Assembly (NCBI GenBank): GCA_048013815.1
Contig: CM106586.1
Span: 4,712,001 to 4,776,000 of the forward strand
DNA length: 64,000 nt
Reading direction: 5' to 3'
Source of the DNA: Setoptus koraiensis
Lineage: Eukaryota; Arthropoda
Shown one piece after another: positions 35,636 to 48,996 of the stretch. The position numbers and the translations under genes are program-made. Below the pieces are notes generated by a model. The model did no database searches, was not told the DNA's origin, and worked only from the letters and a program-made list of their open reading frames with translations. Position 1 is the stretch's first letter. Every line of letters begins with the position of its first letter.

Positions 35636-36947
35636 TCTTGCGATGAAGCTGAGTCAGCTGCTATTTTGTGCGACGACATAACAACTGTTACTTTATGACT
35701 GTTACGTCACCATGGACGAGCATTGACAGTTTTAACAATATATATTGGCGCGCACAGTTGAGTTATAAAAATAAACGACGACTATGAATGGATATTTATC
35801 GCGATATATCCGCGATCCATATCACATGGGCATATATCGCCATTCGCGAGCCACCATATTACGCGTAACGGTAAGTGTGCCGCTACACGCAAGCCGCGGC
35901 ACAAGCGAGCGGCCCATACAACAAGACGACTGACACTAACACTGTCTGTAAGTAGGCCGGATGTGAGCGCCGTGTGCATGCATCTGAGCCATGCGAGCCG
36001 TCGGGGCCGTCGGAACCGTCTGAGGCTTGTGGGGCCGTGCGAGGCTTGTGAGCCATCGACGGCGACACAACGAAACGAAGCGAGATAAAACGACGCACAG
36101 AGATTCAGTTCACTTTTGGGCGCCCTTGAGCCTTTTGCGAGGCGCCCGACTAAACTGAGGCAACTCGCGTGAATAGAAGCGCCGACAGGCAGCTCCTTTG
36201 CACAATTGGTGACACAATTTCTGTTCGGTGCGGCTCGGCTCGGCGCGGCGCGGTGCGGCTAGCCGGCCGATCCGAAATTGACAGGCTGGCAGTGGGGCGA
36301 CGACGAGCCGACAAATAGCCAATTGTGTGAGTAATGCGCAAGTTGGATAGGTGACAATTTGTTATTGTTGAATTCACTTATTTATTCCTGTCTGCTTATT
36401 ATTATTCATTAATAGCGACAACGAGCACGGCCGCGCAAATGTAAATTTGGTCCGCAAAAATGTCCGCAAACGTTGCATGTTGAGGGCGGCGGCGGCGGCG
36501 GCGGAACGCGGAACTTTGCGCTGACGGAGCGTCTGACAGTGATCTTGTTGTTTCGCGATTAAATTGCGTCTCCTTGATCCGCTCCGCTCCCCTCCTCTCT
36601 GCTCCTCTCCGCGCGGATCCGACGCGATCCGATGCGATCGCACTTGAGCGCGCTCGGCCCAATCCGATCCGATCTGATTCAACTCGATTCAATTCGACAG
36701 AATGGGCCCACTTACATCATTAGCGTTGCGCGGCCAGGTAGATGTGATATTGATTTATATTGATGCCTATCTAGGGATTGTTACACTGTCAATTTGTGTT
36801 GTCACTTTTGGGCCGGCAGCAAGCGAGGCCTGGGCGCCGCCGACGAGCCGACGCTAAGCGACACTAAGCGACACTAAGCAGCCAATCAAGTATCAGTGGG
36901 CCCGGCCAACAGCAACAATGGGGCCCACCCGTTGGTCATAAATCAGA

Positions 36948-36983
36948 GGCCCACTATCGCATGCTACCGTGCGATAGTGGGCC
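36948..36983. repeat. 14-bp perfect inverted repeat, 8-nt loop
   Basis: GGCCCACTATCGCA at 36948-36961 is exactly complementary to 36970-36983. The loop is TGCTACCG. Confidence 0.95.
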
Positions 36984-38014
36984 CCAAAAAGCACCACTGG
37001 CTCTAGACAAAGCGAGCCAGCGATAAGAATTAGTATTAATGTTAATATTATCTCATTAGAATAATAATTGATGTTGACACACACTCGCAGTTGCTGTATA
37101 ATAAGCACAGTTGCGTAATAGACACACAGTTGTATAATAAACACAGTGTGTCGTAAAATACAGTTAACGGTGATTTATTTATCGTTTTGCCAGTTGTTTG
37201 CGGGGCTTGCGCATCGCCGTCGCCAGCGCCAGAGCGGCCAATCTGGCAAGCTAGCCGGCGAACCAGCCACAGCCAGCCACTTGGTAGCCAGCTAGGTGCG
37301 CCGTGTTTGAGTGGGCTCAGACGAGTTGCGTCAGAGGCCCGATGCTGGCTGGCAAGCTCGCTGTGGCCGCCATTTGGACGTCGGGCGCTGCTTGGGGGGC
37401 CAGCACGGGATAAATGGTGGAGAGGCCAGATGAGAGGCCAGGCTCGGGCATGAGTGGGCCCGGCCATTGGGCCCCGTCGGCGGTGGCTCGTGCAGCGGCA
37501 GCGGCAGCGGCGAGCGAGCCGGCGTCCAATGGGCCACACGAACAGATCATTATCTGTTCATTAAATCTGCCCAATTCAAACGCAACGATCTGCCGTTGTT
37601 GGCGTCGCTTGCTGCCATTGTTGCTGTTGGCGCTGTTGTTGGCGCTGTCGTTGGCGCTGTTGTTGGCGTTGTTGTTGGTGGCGCCGTCGGTGTTGTTGCT
37701 GTCGCTGGCGCTTTTGTCGTTGTTGCTGGCGGCCCCAAAGATGCTATTACGCCGTTGTTGTTATACACTTGGGGGCTTGTTGTTGTTGTTGTTACGATTA
37801 AAGTACTATTTGTGCAACAGCAGCAGCAGCGGCAACAACAACAACACACTCGCACTGCTGGCCGCTAAATAACGGCGCCAACAGCCACGAAAAACGATAC
37901 AATTGAACAGGTCAATTGTGTCTCGCCAGCAGCCGGCGGTCTAACCGGCACACAAACAAACATCGCCGGCAGTGAAAATGAATGCCGGCTGTCTGGCCGG
38001 CCGTCTGGTCGTCT

Positions 38015-38057
38015 GGCCAGCCGTCTTGCCAAGACGGTCTTGGCAAGACGGCTGGCC
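38015..38057. repeat. 43-bp near-perfect palindrome (21-bp arms, single-base centre)
   Basis: Arms 38015-38035 and 38037-38057 are exact reverse complements around one G at 38036. The upstream flank carries further GTCTGGCCGGCC-type units related to the arm. Confidence 0.96.
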
Positions 38058-38829
38058 GCTATTGGCGCGAGAAAATAACGTTAGAAGCAATATACATAAG
38101 CTAGATAAGCTATGCACGATGGGTATATAAACACTGCTTATATTGCGTCACTTCCAACGACGGCCAACAACCGACCAACTGCAACAACCGGCCGCAACAA
38201 CCGACTGCCACGACCGACTGCCACGACCGACACCGAAACAGCTGACGATTGTCAGTGTAACTGGGCCAACTTGGCGCAAATTGGTTCTGGTGCACGTATG
38301 CACGATGTTGCACGTGTTGTTGTTGTTGTTGTTGTTGTTGTCGTTGTTGTTGTCGTTGTTGCTGTCGTTGTTGCGGGTTGTCGGTTGAATGAGACGGAGA
38401 CGTTGTTGTATCACAGTGCGCGCGTACAAAGTGCCAAGTGCTGGCTCGTGTGATTGTGCTCGTGTTAATCGAAACACAGCTCGCCAGCCAGATTGTTATC
38501 GGCGGATTTTTCGCTGGCAAGACGCGCCCGGATAGTGTCTGGCTTTTGGGCGACTTGCCGCGGGTTCGTCGGCGGCCCGCCCGACAGCCAGCCGACGAAC
38601 CCGAACGAGGCGCCGCCTGGCCGCCACCAGAGAACGAAACGCGCCGCGCAACGTGTCACATAAATCATAACATCTTCCCGCGACACACATTCAAAAACCT
38701 GCAACCTGGCAGCGCGTTAGCACGTGATCTAATTATTGTTGGCCCACGTAATACATCACTGCCTGTGCACCAATTCGCACCAGCCTGCGCCCAAATCACA
38801 ACCGGCGGCATCGCATAGCGGCAGCCAAT

Positions 38830-38922
38830 AGCGACTTTGTATAGCGACTTGGTACAGCGACTTCGTATAGCGACTTTGTATAGCGACGCCGTGTAGCGAC
38901 TTCGTATAGCGACCTCGTATAG
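38830..38922. repeat. 13-bp minisatellite (GCGACTTCGTATA), seven units
   Basis: Seven head-to-tail units with one to three changes each. Confidence 0.9.
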
Positions 38923-39920
38923 AGACAACCGCGGCACAGCGGCCGCCCGGCTAAATAAATATGCGGCGCAATAGGCTGTTGGTGACCTTTGGGCTGTGTC
39001 CGTCAGTGACGGCCGGTGCCCGCTTGTCAGTGTTGAGCTTGAGCAGGGGCCGGCAACGGCGTTGTCGCGACAACAACACCGTTCAATCAATGACCATGAC
39101 AATTGCCATTCGGACACACTAGTTAGCACACTGGCCACAGCGCTAAATGGATTGTAAATTAGCGGCCCGCTTCCCCCTGGCCGCGTGTGCGTGTGTGTGC
39201 CTCAGTCAGCTGGCTACATGACAGCGGGCATAGGTGTGTGTGTGTGCGTGAGGCCAGAAATGGGGCCGCAATTATATTACAATTGGAGAGCGTTGGTGCG
39301 GTTTTGTGCCAGTCACTTTTATCTGCTCTCGCTCTGTGTTTGCTGGCACAACAATCGACTGACACCGCTTCGGTGCGTTGCGTCGAGCCGTGTGAGGCCC
39401 ATTGCAGTGGCCGTGTGAGGCTGCACAGCGGGCCCCACAAAGCTGTCGATTGTCGGCGTTGCCAGCGAGCATAGCAGCGGATAAAAATGCTCAATTGTTG
39501 TGCGCAGCAAATGTCGACAGGTCAGTGGGTGTTGCCTGATATGCAGCAGCAGCAGCAACATATTGTCAGTTGGCCAGGCTTATGCTAATGTCAGCCCCAA
39601 TATTAGACACAAACAACAGTGTGCGATATGTCGCTGTTGAGATAGATAGTTGGATGTGTCGCCTAGATGAGCGACAAAACAACGCATAACTAGCACAGGT
39701 TGTTGCTGTTGCTGTTGTTGTCGTTGTTGTCGTTGTTGTCGTTGTTGTCGTTGCTGTCGCTGCTGTTGTTGCTGTAGTTAATTGTCACTTGCTGGATGGT
39801 GCGAGTTTTTAGCTTGCAACCGCGACACAAAAGCGCAACTTGCCACTACCACACATATACTACCACACATATACTACCATACATATATACATACACTACT
39901 ATATATAGGCGCTACAACAA

Positions 39921-39942
39921 CGGATATATATATATATATCCG
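39921..39942. repeat. 22-bp perfect palindrome with AT core
   Basis: CGG(AT)8CCG-type sequence, self-complementary with no loop. Confidence 0.9.
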
Positions 39943-40069
39943 CTATGCATGCGCTGCCAGATATATCTGTCTAGACACTGTGTAATGCAATAAAATGTCC
40001 GACACAAACCGCGACACAAACCATCCGTGAGCTTGTGAGCCCGTGAGCGTGCCACCAGTTGGCACAGTT

Positions 40070-40399
40070 ATGCAACATGACGCAACAATGACAACAACGC
40101 CACCAGCCACATTGGCCGCGCAACTCGCGACAAATAAGCATCGCACCACTATTACTATCAATATTGCTGTTGCTATTATTATTGTATTACAAGTGTGTTA
40201 CAACAACGTTCATTATAACGGCCAGTTGGTATTCGCTATCACGCTTGCACGTCATCTTATAGGCATCAACGTGCTGACCAAGGGCGCAACGGTCAGCGTG
40301 TGTGTCAACCAATTCACCTGTGTCGCCCCCTTAATCAAGCTTGTGCTTGTCAACTTTATAGCAGCCAGCGCAAAGCCAGTGACTTGTTTCTATAGGTAA
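40070..40399 (+). CDS. Possible ORF of 109 aa, doubtful
   Basis: ATG-to-TAA frame with a Thr/Ala-rich N-terminus, a hydrophobic segment (TINIAVAIIIVLQVCY) and a second apolar stretch (APLIKLVLVNFIAA). No family is recognised. It ends next to a donor-like ATAG|GTAATT. Length alone is not convincing in this genome, where stop-poor frames are common. Confidence 0.15.
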   Translation: MQHDATMTTTPPATLAAQLATNKHRTTITINIAVAIIIVLQVCYNNVHYNGQLVFAITLARHLIGINVLTKGATVSVCVNQFTCVAPLIKLVLVNFIAASAKPVTCFYR

Positions 40400-40902
40400 T
40401 TCAATGAGAGATAGAGGGCATCATTATATCATTGCGTTGGCGCAATGTGTTGTTTGCTTCACAATTGTCACACTGTGCTAACACTGTGCCGCCACCGGCA
40501 CACACAATTGGACACCTTGCGTGCATTTGGGGCGCCCGACAAACACGTCCACGTGTAATCATCAATGTGTTGACAGTGCGCTGACATTTGTGACACTACA
40601 ATGGCTCTGACAGCAGCGACAACAACGCCAACAGCGCCAACAACATCGACAACAACAGCGCCAACAACAACATCGACAACAACAACGCCAACGGCAGCAG
40701 CAACAAAACATTGACAACATCGACAACAACGACAACAACGACAGCGCCAACATCGACAACAGCGCCACAGTCTGGCGGCCAGAAACTGGCGGCCAGACGA
40801 CAACTGAATTCAGGTCATTAGTTGCTGAGTGGCTCAATTTGTTTGTGTCCGTGGTGCCCTGGGCACCATGTATTGACGTCCTTGTTGGGGCCGTTCATAT
40901 CC

Positions 40903-41065
40903 CACATAGCGGCACATAGCGGCGCATAGCTGCACATGGCAGCGCATGGCGGCACATGGGGGCACATAGCGGCACACAGCGGCACATGGGGGCACATGGG
41001 GGCGCATGGCGGCACATAGCGACACATAGAGACACATAGAGACACATAGAGACACATGAGGGCAT
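40903..41065. repeat. 10-bp minisatellite (CACATAGCGG)
   Basis: About sixteen units of CACATAGCGG with CGCATGGCGG, CACATGGGGG and CACATAGAGA variants in blocks. Confidence 0.9.
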
Positions 41066-41149
41066 TTGAGGGCAACAGTGACACAAACTGTCGCCCGTGT
41101 CAGTGGCCGATTTTGGGCAATCTGCGATTAATGACTCAGTCACAGGTCG

Positions 41150-41201
41150 ACTTTTGGTCCGACTGACACTTTTTGCAAAAAGTTTAAGTCGGACCAAAAG
41201 T
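41150..41201. repeat. Compound hairpin: 15-bp outer and 8-bp inner perfect stems
   Basis: Outer arms 41150-41164 (ACTTTTGGTCCGACT) and 41187-41201 are exact. Inner arms 41168-41175 (ACTTTTTG) and 41176-41183 are exact and abut with no loop. Three-base internal loops (GAC and TTA) separate the stems. Confidence 0.95.
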
Positions 41202-41607
41202 GGGCGCCAAAACGGACGGCGCAATGAGCGCAAGCGGAACCAGTTTGTGTATCGCGGCGATAATCTGAACGATCCGACTGCCAAAGCCAACGATGCCACC
41301 AAAGCTAAACTAATTTGCCAGCCGAGAGCCCCAATGTCAAGTGGCCGGCGTTGTTTTGGGCCCGCGCGTGTGGGCCCAAACAAGGCCCGACAGCAACTGT
41401 GAACGAGGGCCCCGCCTGGGCCTGTCTGTGAACAAGAGTGGGGGCCCCCCGAATCAATGCTTGCGCGCAGATAATAAAGTGTTGCGAGGCGCGCAAAAAG
41501 TAATCTCGACAGTCTCGACAAGTCTTGGCGGTTGTCTTGGCGGCGTCTGGTCGATTGGGGCGCCAATAACATGCACACAATACAAGCTATTTACTGCTGC
41601 TGCTGCT

Positions 41608-41646
41608 GCTGCTGTATTATTACATGCCATGTAATAATACAGCAGC
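41608..41646. repeat. 39-bp near-perfect palindrome (19-bp arms, single-base centre)
   Basis: Arms 41608-41626 and 41628-41646 are exact reverse complements around one C. The left arm continues a (GCT)n tract. The right arm breaks after AGCAGC. Confidence 0.95.
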
Positions 41647-42414
41647 GGCTAATGTATTTTGGGCAATAGTCGCTAGTCGAATGTAATCCGGGCATTTGGG
41701 CTGATCTGTGGCCCGAATGGCGTGTGCCACGGGCGCATTTGCATCGATTGCGCAACAGCAAAAATCAAATCAGCCAGTGGCACCGCCGAGACAATTCAAT
41801 TTCAGCGGCTAAAATCTCAACTGGCTGTTGCAACTGGCAACTGGCAACTGGCGAGCCAGATGAGAAATTGGCCCGCTCACGGGCTGATAGCCGAGGCTCG
41901 CTTAAAATATTCAAAAGACCTGCCACGGGTTCAGTGGTGCGCCGCCGGTTCAATGGGCGCCTCGTGGCGCCACTTGCATCCATTGCGGACAGAGAGAGAG
42001 AGTCTCGCGAGAGCGGGAGAGGGGGGGGGCACAAATTTCACAAATATATTAGCTGATTTGATGCTGATTTAATGTTGATTTGATCAAGCTGATAAAGCAG
42101 CACAACGTCCAAATAAAAGTACATGTTTGTATTATTTGCCTAGTACTGATACGTGCCCACTAGGTGCACCTCCGGGCCGGCCCGCTGCCCGCTCGCATGT
42201 AATGGGACCCCTGGAGGGCGCCATTAATCCCCCTGCTGGCTGCTGTTTATTCTTTATTTTGCAACGCTGCTGGCCCATTCTCGGCGCGTGTCGCGGCCAG
42301 CTTAGATTAAGCAAACAACGCGCCAGATCGCGCACTATCTTGGCAGCAACATTATGCAAGACAGCGGCCGCATGATTGCGAGCCGCTCAAATGAGCAGCG
42401 CACTTTTTTACGCT

Positions 42415-42600
42415 CGCTGCGAGCATCCGAGCATCCGAGGAGCCGTCGAACGAGTCGTCGAACATCCGAGCGAACCGCCGAGCGAACCGCCGAGCGAACC
42501 GCCGACCGAACAGCCGAGCGAACAGCCGGGCGAACAGCCGAACGAACCGCCGAGCGAGCCGTCGAACATCCGAGCGAACCGCCGAACGAGCAGCCGAAAG
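42415..42600. repeat. GAGCGAACCGCC minisatellite
   Basis: 12-bp units GAGCGAACCGCC with GAACATCC and GAACAGCC variants. The Glu/Arg/Pro/Ser-rich frames across it are repeat products. Confidence 0.9.
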
Positions 42601-45600
42601 TCGGAACATCCGAAAGAACGTTCCAGCGCGCTCGCAATCCGGAACAGCCAATCAAAAGTGAGTGAATCCTTGTTTTGCGCGGCGCACACGCTGGCGTTCA
42701 TATGTTAGTTAGTCGATTGTCGGCCGGGCCCAAAACAATGCTCTCACAGCGCCCAGGTAATCAAATGCCAGTTGCCCGTTGGCTAGATTAAATCGATCGG
42801 GTTGCCGCTAACGAGTGGCTGCAAATTTTAAAGTGCACCCAGCTCGAATTAGAGCCAGTCGCTGAGCACGTTGCATTTTGCGTTTGGCGCATTTTCGCAT
42901 TTTGGGGCCCCAAACACCGACCGAGCCAGCCCGACAGCCCGAGCTAGCCCAACGGCGCGGCCAGCGCCGGGCTCCCCCGAGCGCAACTTGACCCCGTCTT
43001 GCATAGCCCGGCCGACGGCCGACGGCTGGCTGGCGATCGATCAAGTTATAAACGTCAGCTCGCGAGCCTCTATTGACTGGCGGCCGGCCGGGCACCTAGC
43101 GACTTGCTGCCTGCGACACTTAACGGCCGGCTGAGAGCGCGCCAGCGCAAACTTTTATGCGGACGCGCGGCAGCAGCCTCGCTCACTTTGAAATCTCCAT
43201 CTCACTGAATTTATAATTTAACTCGCTCGCTGCTCTCTTGTGTCTATTTAATTCCTGAGCCGCTAACGGTCGCGCCAGTCGCGACAGCCAGCGACACTAG
43301 CGACACGAGCGACACAAGCGACGCCAGCGACACGAGCGACACTAGCGACGCGCCGACGACAGGAGCTTGCTCATCAAAAAGAGAGGCCCACGCGCCGGAA
43401 TTTTATAGCCGGCGCCAAAATTGAGCCGCTCACCTTTAGTTGGCTAGGCGTGAAACTTGGCACCGTTGTGTCGCCAACAAAGAGGCTCGTTTGCGCCGCG
43501 GCGACTCGTGCAGCAACGGCTACTAACGGTAATGTTGTTGTTGGCGCTGTTGTTGTTGTCTTTGTTGTTGCTCACAATGAACTTGACTGTTGTGTCTTGA
43601 GATTATTACAACGCGACAGCGGCGACTAATATGATTCGGTGCGCAATGCACGGCCGGCCAGCCGGCGGGCGGCGGGCGGCGGGCCGGCTAGCCGGGCCAG
43701 GCGTTTAGACAACAATAAACGACCATGTAACGGCGCGCGCCAACTCTTAACGGGCCTCTTCTGTCTCTTTAACGGGATTGTTTGCAATGGGCGCTCGCTT
43801 GCGGTACCGCACCCGGCAACGGGCAACGGGCTACGGGCGCCACGCAATGCGCCAACCCGACGAAATGCGCCAACTTGCGGGACACGCCGACCAGTTATTT
43901 GAAATGATGGTGGCGCTAAAAGTAGAGTCGTTCATGTGTACAACCGTTAGGGCGCGCGTTTATAGTGAATTCGTAATCACTTTAGACACTCACTCTGATT
44001 CGCGCCTCTCGCGCCCGTTGCGGGCCCCAACGCGCCCAGCTATCACACTTGCCCGGCCGGCAGCCAGCAAGCTGATGCATGAATTGAAAGTAATTCCTGT
44101 TTGTCTGTCTGGCCCAGTGTGCGCGGCGCTACTTTCGTCACGCTGATTATTGATTACGTAATTTACTGCGGCTTCCATTCTCTTATGGCACATGCCAGGC
44201 GCCGCTCGCCAGCAGCTCATGCTCGCTCAACCACTTCGCTTCTTTTCGAGCGTCGCCCCTTCGTTTCGAACGCCCCCGTTCGCGTCGAACGCTCCCCGTT
44301 CGCGTCGAACGCGCTTCCATTGGAACGCGCTTCTGTTCGAGCGCTCCGCTTTGAGCGGCTCCCACAGATTCGGGGGCCCGACGGCTCGAGCGGCAGTCGT
44401 TAGAACAAAACAAAGGACAGGCTCGGCTGTGTCTGAACTGGCCACGGGACCCCATTGAGTTGTGCGCGGCCGGCCCGCCCGCACGCTGGAAAGTTGCTCG
44501 CTGCTCGCGCGGCTCGCTGTTGGCGTTGCGTTCGCGCGGCTTGCTGCGCCGCGCTTGTTTGTCCGGCGCACAATTGAGATCCTCGGCGCCGCCGCCGCCG
44601 AGGGCCCCAAAATGAAACAAATACGCTAATGCGCAACGATGCAATGCGGCTAACGGGAGCGTGTTTAATTTGTTGAGCTTGCAACATCCAAAATATATCA
44701 TCATAATATGCGCCAGTTTGAGCGATTCTGAGCGAGTTTGAGCGAGCTTGAGAGTGTCGGCGGGCGACGAAAAACACAGACACCGACCAGCACGAGCAAC
44801 CTTTCGGAATTTTGAGAGCTCGGGCCCGCCTCACCTTGGCCCGGCCGCCAAGTTGCGGCGCAAAGTTAATCGCTCGCCGTCGCCGGCTAAGCCCACGCCA
44901 CCAGCTAGCTAGCCAGCCAGCCAGCCAGCTCAAATTGACTGACACACTGACTGACAGCACCATAGGCCACATCAAATGGGTTCGCGGGCCTGTCGTTAGT
45001 GCTCAGCCAGCGGGCAAAAGGACGAGCTAGTTTTGGGGCCAGCCAGCCAGTGGGCAGCGCCGGGCAAAGCCGCAGTGAATAGCTGGTGAGATGGATAGAT
45101 TGGAGATGGGTATCTTTTTAACATAATGGATGAGTTAGTAGAATGGATGAGCCGCGCGCAGAATGGGCCAATGGGCGACGGGCCGGCCAGTATGTGGGGC
45201 CAGCCAGCCAGCCGGAGAATGGAGCCGACAGAGAGAGAGAGAGAATAAAAGAGAGACTCGAATGAAGATAAACTTGCGGGCAGATGGGGCCAATTTTTCG
45301 GCGGCGCACCGTTGCCCTGTGTGTGAGTGTGTGTGTGGTGGCACTAGCGCGGGCCGCACCAGACGCGAGTGTTAATGTAATCCCGGCGCCAGTAGCTAGT
45401 TCCGCGAGCGGCGCGCGTCGGGCCCGGCCGCCCGCCGCTCGCAGGCGGCCGGTTGAAAGGGGTGATCGCGCATTCCGGTCACGTTCAATCCTAATCACTC
45501 CCGTTTAACATAGCGAGTTTCATCAGAAAAGAGATGAGTTGCTCGCGTGGGGCCGCTTGTGAATATTTCGCTTCTCCAAAATACCTCGCTGGCAAGCCGG

Positions 45601-48600
45601 CCCGGTACGCTGCCCGGCGGCTCAGTATACATAGAGCATAATATTATATTAGCGCCAGTCATAAACAGTATCATATCGCGCCAAGGTCTTAGCGAAGGTA
45701 TCACACTAGCAACTCATGGTCACAACACACACGCTGGCACCGGGATAAATATCATTTTCTTGTTGCCTCCTCCGGCCCGTGCCCGGTGGGCGCAAAATCC
45801 GCCCGCCCTCCCGTGCGAAATGCGGCCCCTCTCCGCCAACATGAGGCAGCCCCCGGACTGGGGCCCCAGTGCGAAATCCGGCCGTCGCTATAGTGCATTT
45901 TCTTGCTACTTCTTTGGGTGCCCGACGCGCAAGCCGGCCGGCAGACAAACAATACAGTATATACAATAATGGTCTATTCAAATCAGTTTATGAAAAGCCA
46001 CCGACCGGCATTATTCGGCCACCGATCTGGCTACACAATGCCGCCGCGTTTCGCCCCTGGCCCCAATAATAAATTCGGCCCTCGCTGGCCGGTTGCTGCC
46101 GGCCAATACAATGGACGCGCGGATTCTCCCTTTTCCATCAATTCACAATATATATTGATTTTTCTAGAAACTGGCCCCCCACTCACACACAATCTCACTC
46201 AACTAGGTGGCTAGGTGACCGACAGCGCGAGCTGTGCCCGTCGCCCGGTGCCATTGTTATTACGTTTTAATGTTGTCGACGGTGCGACTATCGAGTTAAC
46301 AGCTCAGCGTAATTGAGCGATGGGGCGACTTTGTTTTTGGGCGATGCGCCACGCTGCCGCTTGGGCGCGCCTCCAGTGGCCGGCCCGCTGGCGCCCGACG
46401 ACGCCGACAAACTATGGGTTCAATCGGACACAATTGGAAATATAATATCATCAGGGCCCAGAGGCCGGCGCTGCAATTACATCTGGCGCCGGGTTAGTTT
46501 GCCGGCGGCGGCGGGCCCACGATTGGCGCAAATTGAAACTTGACAACCCGACTCACACCGGCGCACAAGCCAACCGACCAACTAGCGCCACCGGCGCCGA
46601 TTATGTCGCGACTCGCGACGACTGAGTTGCGGTGCCAAGCGAGCGCCCCCCCCCGTAAACGAACTCAAAACGAACCGAAACGGCGACCGAAACCGACAGA
46701 AACTGCAACCGAAACCGACCCAAACTGACCGGCCAGACGGGCCTCCGCTGGGCCGGCAAAAAGTGGGCCGAGACGAGCATTGGCAGCGGACAGTTCATGC
46801 GACCAATTAGACTAGCGTGGGCCCCGATGACCGGCTAATCAGTTGGCCGGACAGAGTGCGGTCGCAGTGGCCGCTTGCGGCGGCTATCTGTGGCGTGACG
46901 AGCTTACCCAGCCAGTAATTGAATTTGTCAACTTTTTACTGACTTAACACTGAGCCGGCGGGGGCCGACAGCCAGTGGCAAGGTCCCGTTGGTCACACAG
47001 CAACCAGTTTATTTATATTGGCCGTGCTCGGTTGGTCGCAGATAACTTGCCCGGCCGGCTACCCGCCGGCCGCCGTATCACACCGTCTGAGCATCGGAGC
47101 GGCACGTGGCCAGTTTTAAATGAGCGAGTTGAGCGAGACACACTGGTTGAGGTTGCCAGCCAACCGACCAGGCAAGTGACAAGTGCTGGCTGCAAACATG
47201 GCGCCCCAGCAAAAACAAGCCGACAGAGGCGCCCGACCGAGCCGTCTAGACCGGCGCGTATCGGCCGCTGTCTAGACGACTCAGTGTGCGTGTGACAGAT
47301 TTTGTCAAAATAAAAATAAAAAGGGAAACCAACCAAAATTCTGTGCACAAAATGTCAGTGGCTTGAGGGGCCCCGTGTTTGCGGCGCCCATTGGTGGCCC
47401 ATTGTCAAAAATTGCTGCATTTGTTGTTTGGCGTGATGCGCGCCGGCCATCGCCAATTATTCACACATAAATATCTGCCGCTCTCTGTTCGCGTACGCAA
47501 TGTGTGATATTGATATATCTGGGGCCCGGCCAGAGGCCACCAATAATGCTAACAATCACCGCTTAACGATACCACTATCGACATAAATAGATTTCAGGCT
47601 GCTGCGGCGGCTCGCCAGCCAGTCAGCCAGCCAGCCAGCCAGCCAATTGGCCGATTGGCCCCAATGACGCATCAGCAAATTTTCGCCCATCCGCCCGCTC
47701 GCCCGGCCGGCCGCTCGCTCGCTAGCTCGTGTGTCTGGTGTGTCGGTTCTGGTTACAGCGAGACGGGCCCGCAATCGATTGTCGATCGGCTCGAACGCGC
47801 GCGACACACACACATTTCACGCTCATATTTTTGCCATAAAAAGTGCCAGCGCGTATGGGGCCCCAAAACTTGCGGTGCTGGCGATGCCCAGGCGAGCATC
47901 ATGAGTAACTCGCTTAACGCGCCGTGCGCGTCCGCAGCACGTGTTACGCAAGTGACGGCGCGTTATGCGCCGCAATACCTAGACAGTCTAGGCCAGACTG
48001 GATGTTGGCCACTCACTGGCGCAGAAAAAAGCGCCGTAGCGAGCCGGAGACGGCAGCAGCGAGCGGCACACGCTGACTGGCTCAAAAAAGCGCCTTCGCC
48101 GAGCCCAAACGAGGGCCCAAACGGGTGCCTCAAACGAGTGCCTCGAAGCCACATTTAGCCGGAGCCCTCAGATAGAGAGCGAGTGAAAAAGCTGCACTGG
48201 ATCAAAGTGATTGGCCAACAGTGCAAAATATTGTGCTGCCGTCGTGTATAAAACGATAATCATTGATTAGCCGAGGCTTGAGCTGGAGCTGGCAACATGA
48301 TCGCGGCTTCATTTTGCCCATCATTTGGCTCAACGAGCGCATATTGCATAATTGAGGGCAGAAATTAGATTCAACTTACTGCTCACTTATAATCAATGTG
48401 CAACTTGCTGCGTCTTGGCTCTGACACTGTCGCTCTCACTTAACCCGCTTGCTGGCCCCCAACTATCAATTTGGAGCCTCAACTGTGCCGCTCGTCGTCT
48501 TATGAGAGGAACAACTTGACTCGCTACTAACGAGTCCAGTTAATCGTCTAGACGAGCAGCGGTTTTACAGCGCGCCCATTTACGCGCTGCCCAACATGTG

Positions 48601-48917
48601 GCGAGACAGCCGAGCCAAAGTTGGCCAGACAGGCGTCGGCCTCGCAAATTGACACAGCCACTCGAATTAGCCGCGCGGCTATCATGTGGGCCCCAGCGCG
48701 ATCTCTCGTTATCTCGATGGCGTCGGTTATAATACGATATTATATAATGTAAATTTAATATTGCGGATGTGGGCTGTCGAGCGGCGGCTTGTCACGGTCT
48801 AGCAGTGTCAATCATGATTGTGACACGGGTGACGCAATGACACGCTTTGTGTATCGTTTGTGTGTTTGCTCTGCCTTTGTCAAAGCGAAATGATGGCGCC
48901 ATCTTGCATTGATACTG

Positions 48918-48996
48918 GGATATTCGGATGCTTGGATACTCGGATATTCGAATATTCGGATATTCGGATATTCGGATATTCGGATATTCGGATATT
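48918..48996. repeat. GGATATTC minisatellite
   Basis: Nine to ten head-to-tail units of GATATTCG, becoming perfect toward the right end. Confidence 0.9.

Noticed and set aside
41215..41330. Basic, coding-like stretch (NERKRNQFVYRGDNLNDP) on the plus strand
   Set aside because: Short, without a start or splice sites, directly beside the compound hairpin, and no family is recognised. Kept only as a note.
40895..41578. 227-codon minus-strand frame
   Set aside because: Its C-terminal third is the CACATAGCGG array and the middle crosses a perfect hairpin. There is no ATG-started domain.
45547..46214. Two overlapping protein-like frames, one with ATG at 45969 (81 aa)
   Set aside because: Composition is fair, but the antisense frames are equally open, no domain is visible and no splice junction fits. 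They do not resemble the missing eag exons.
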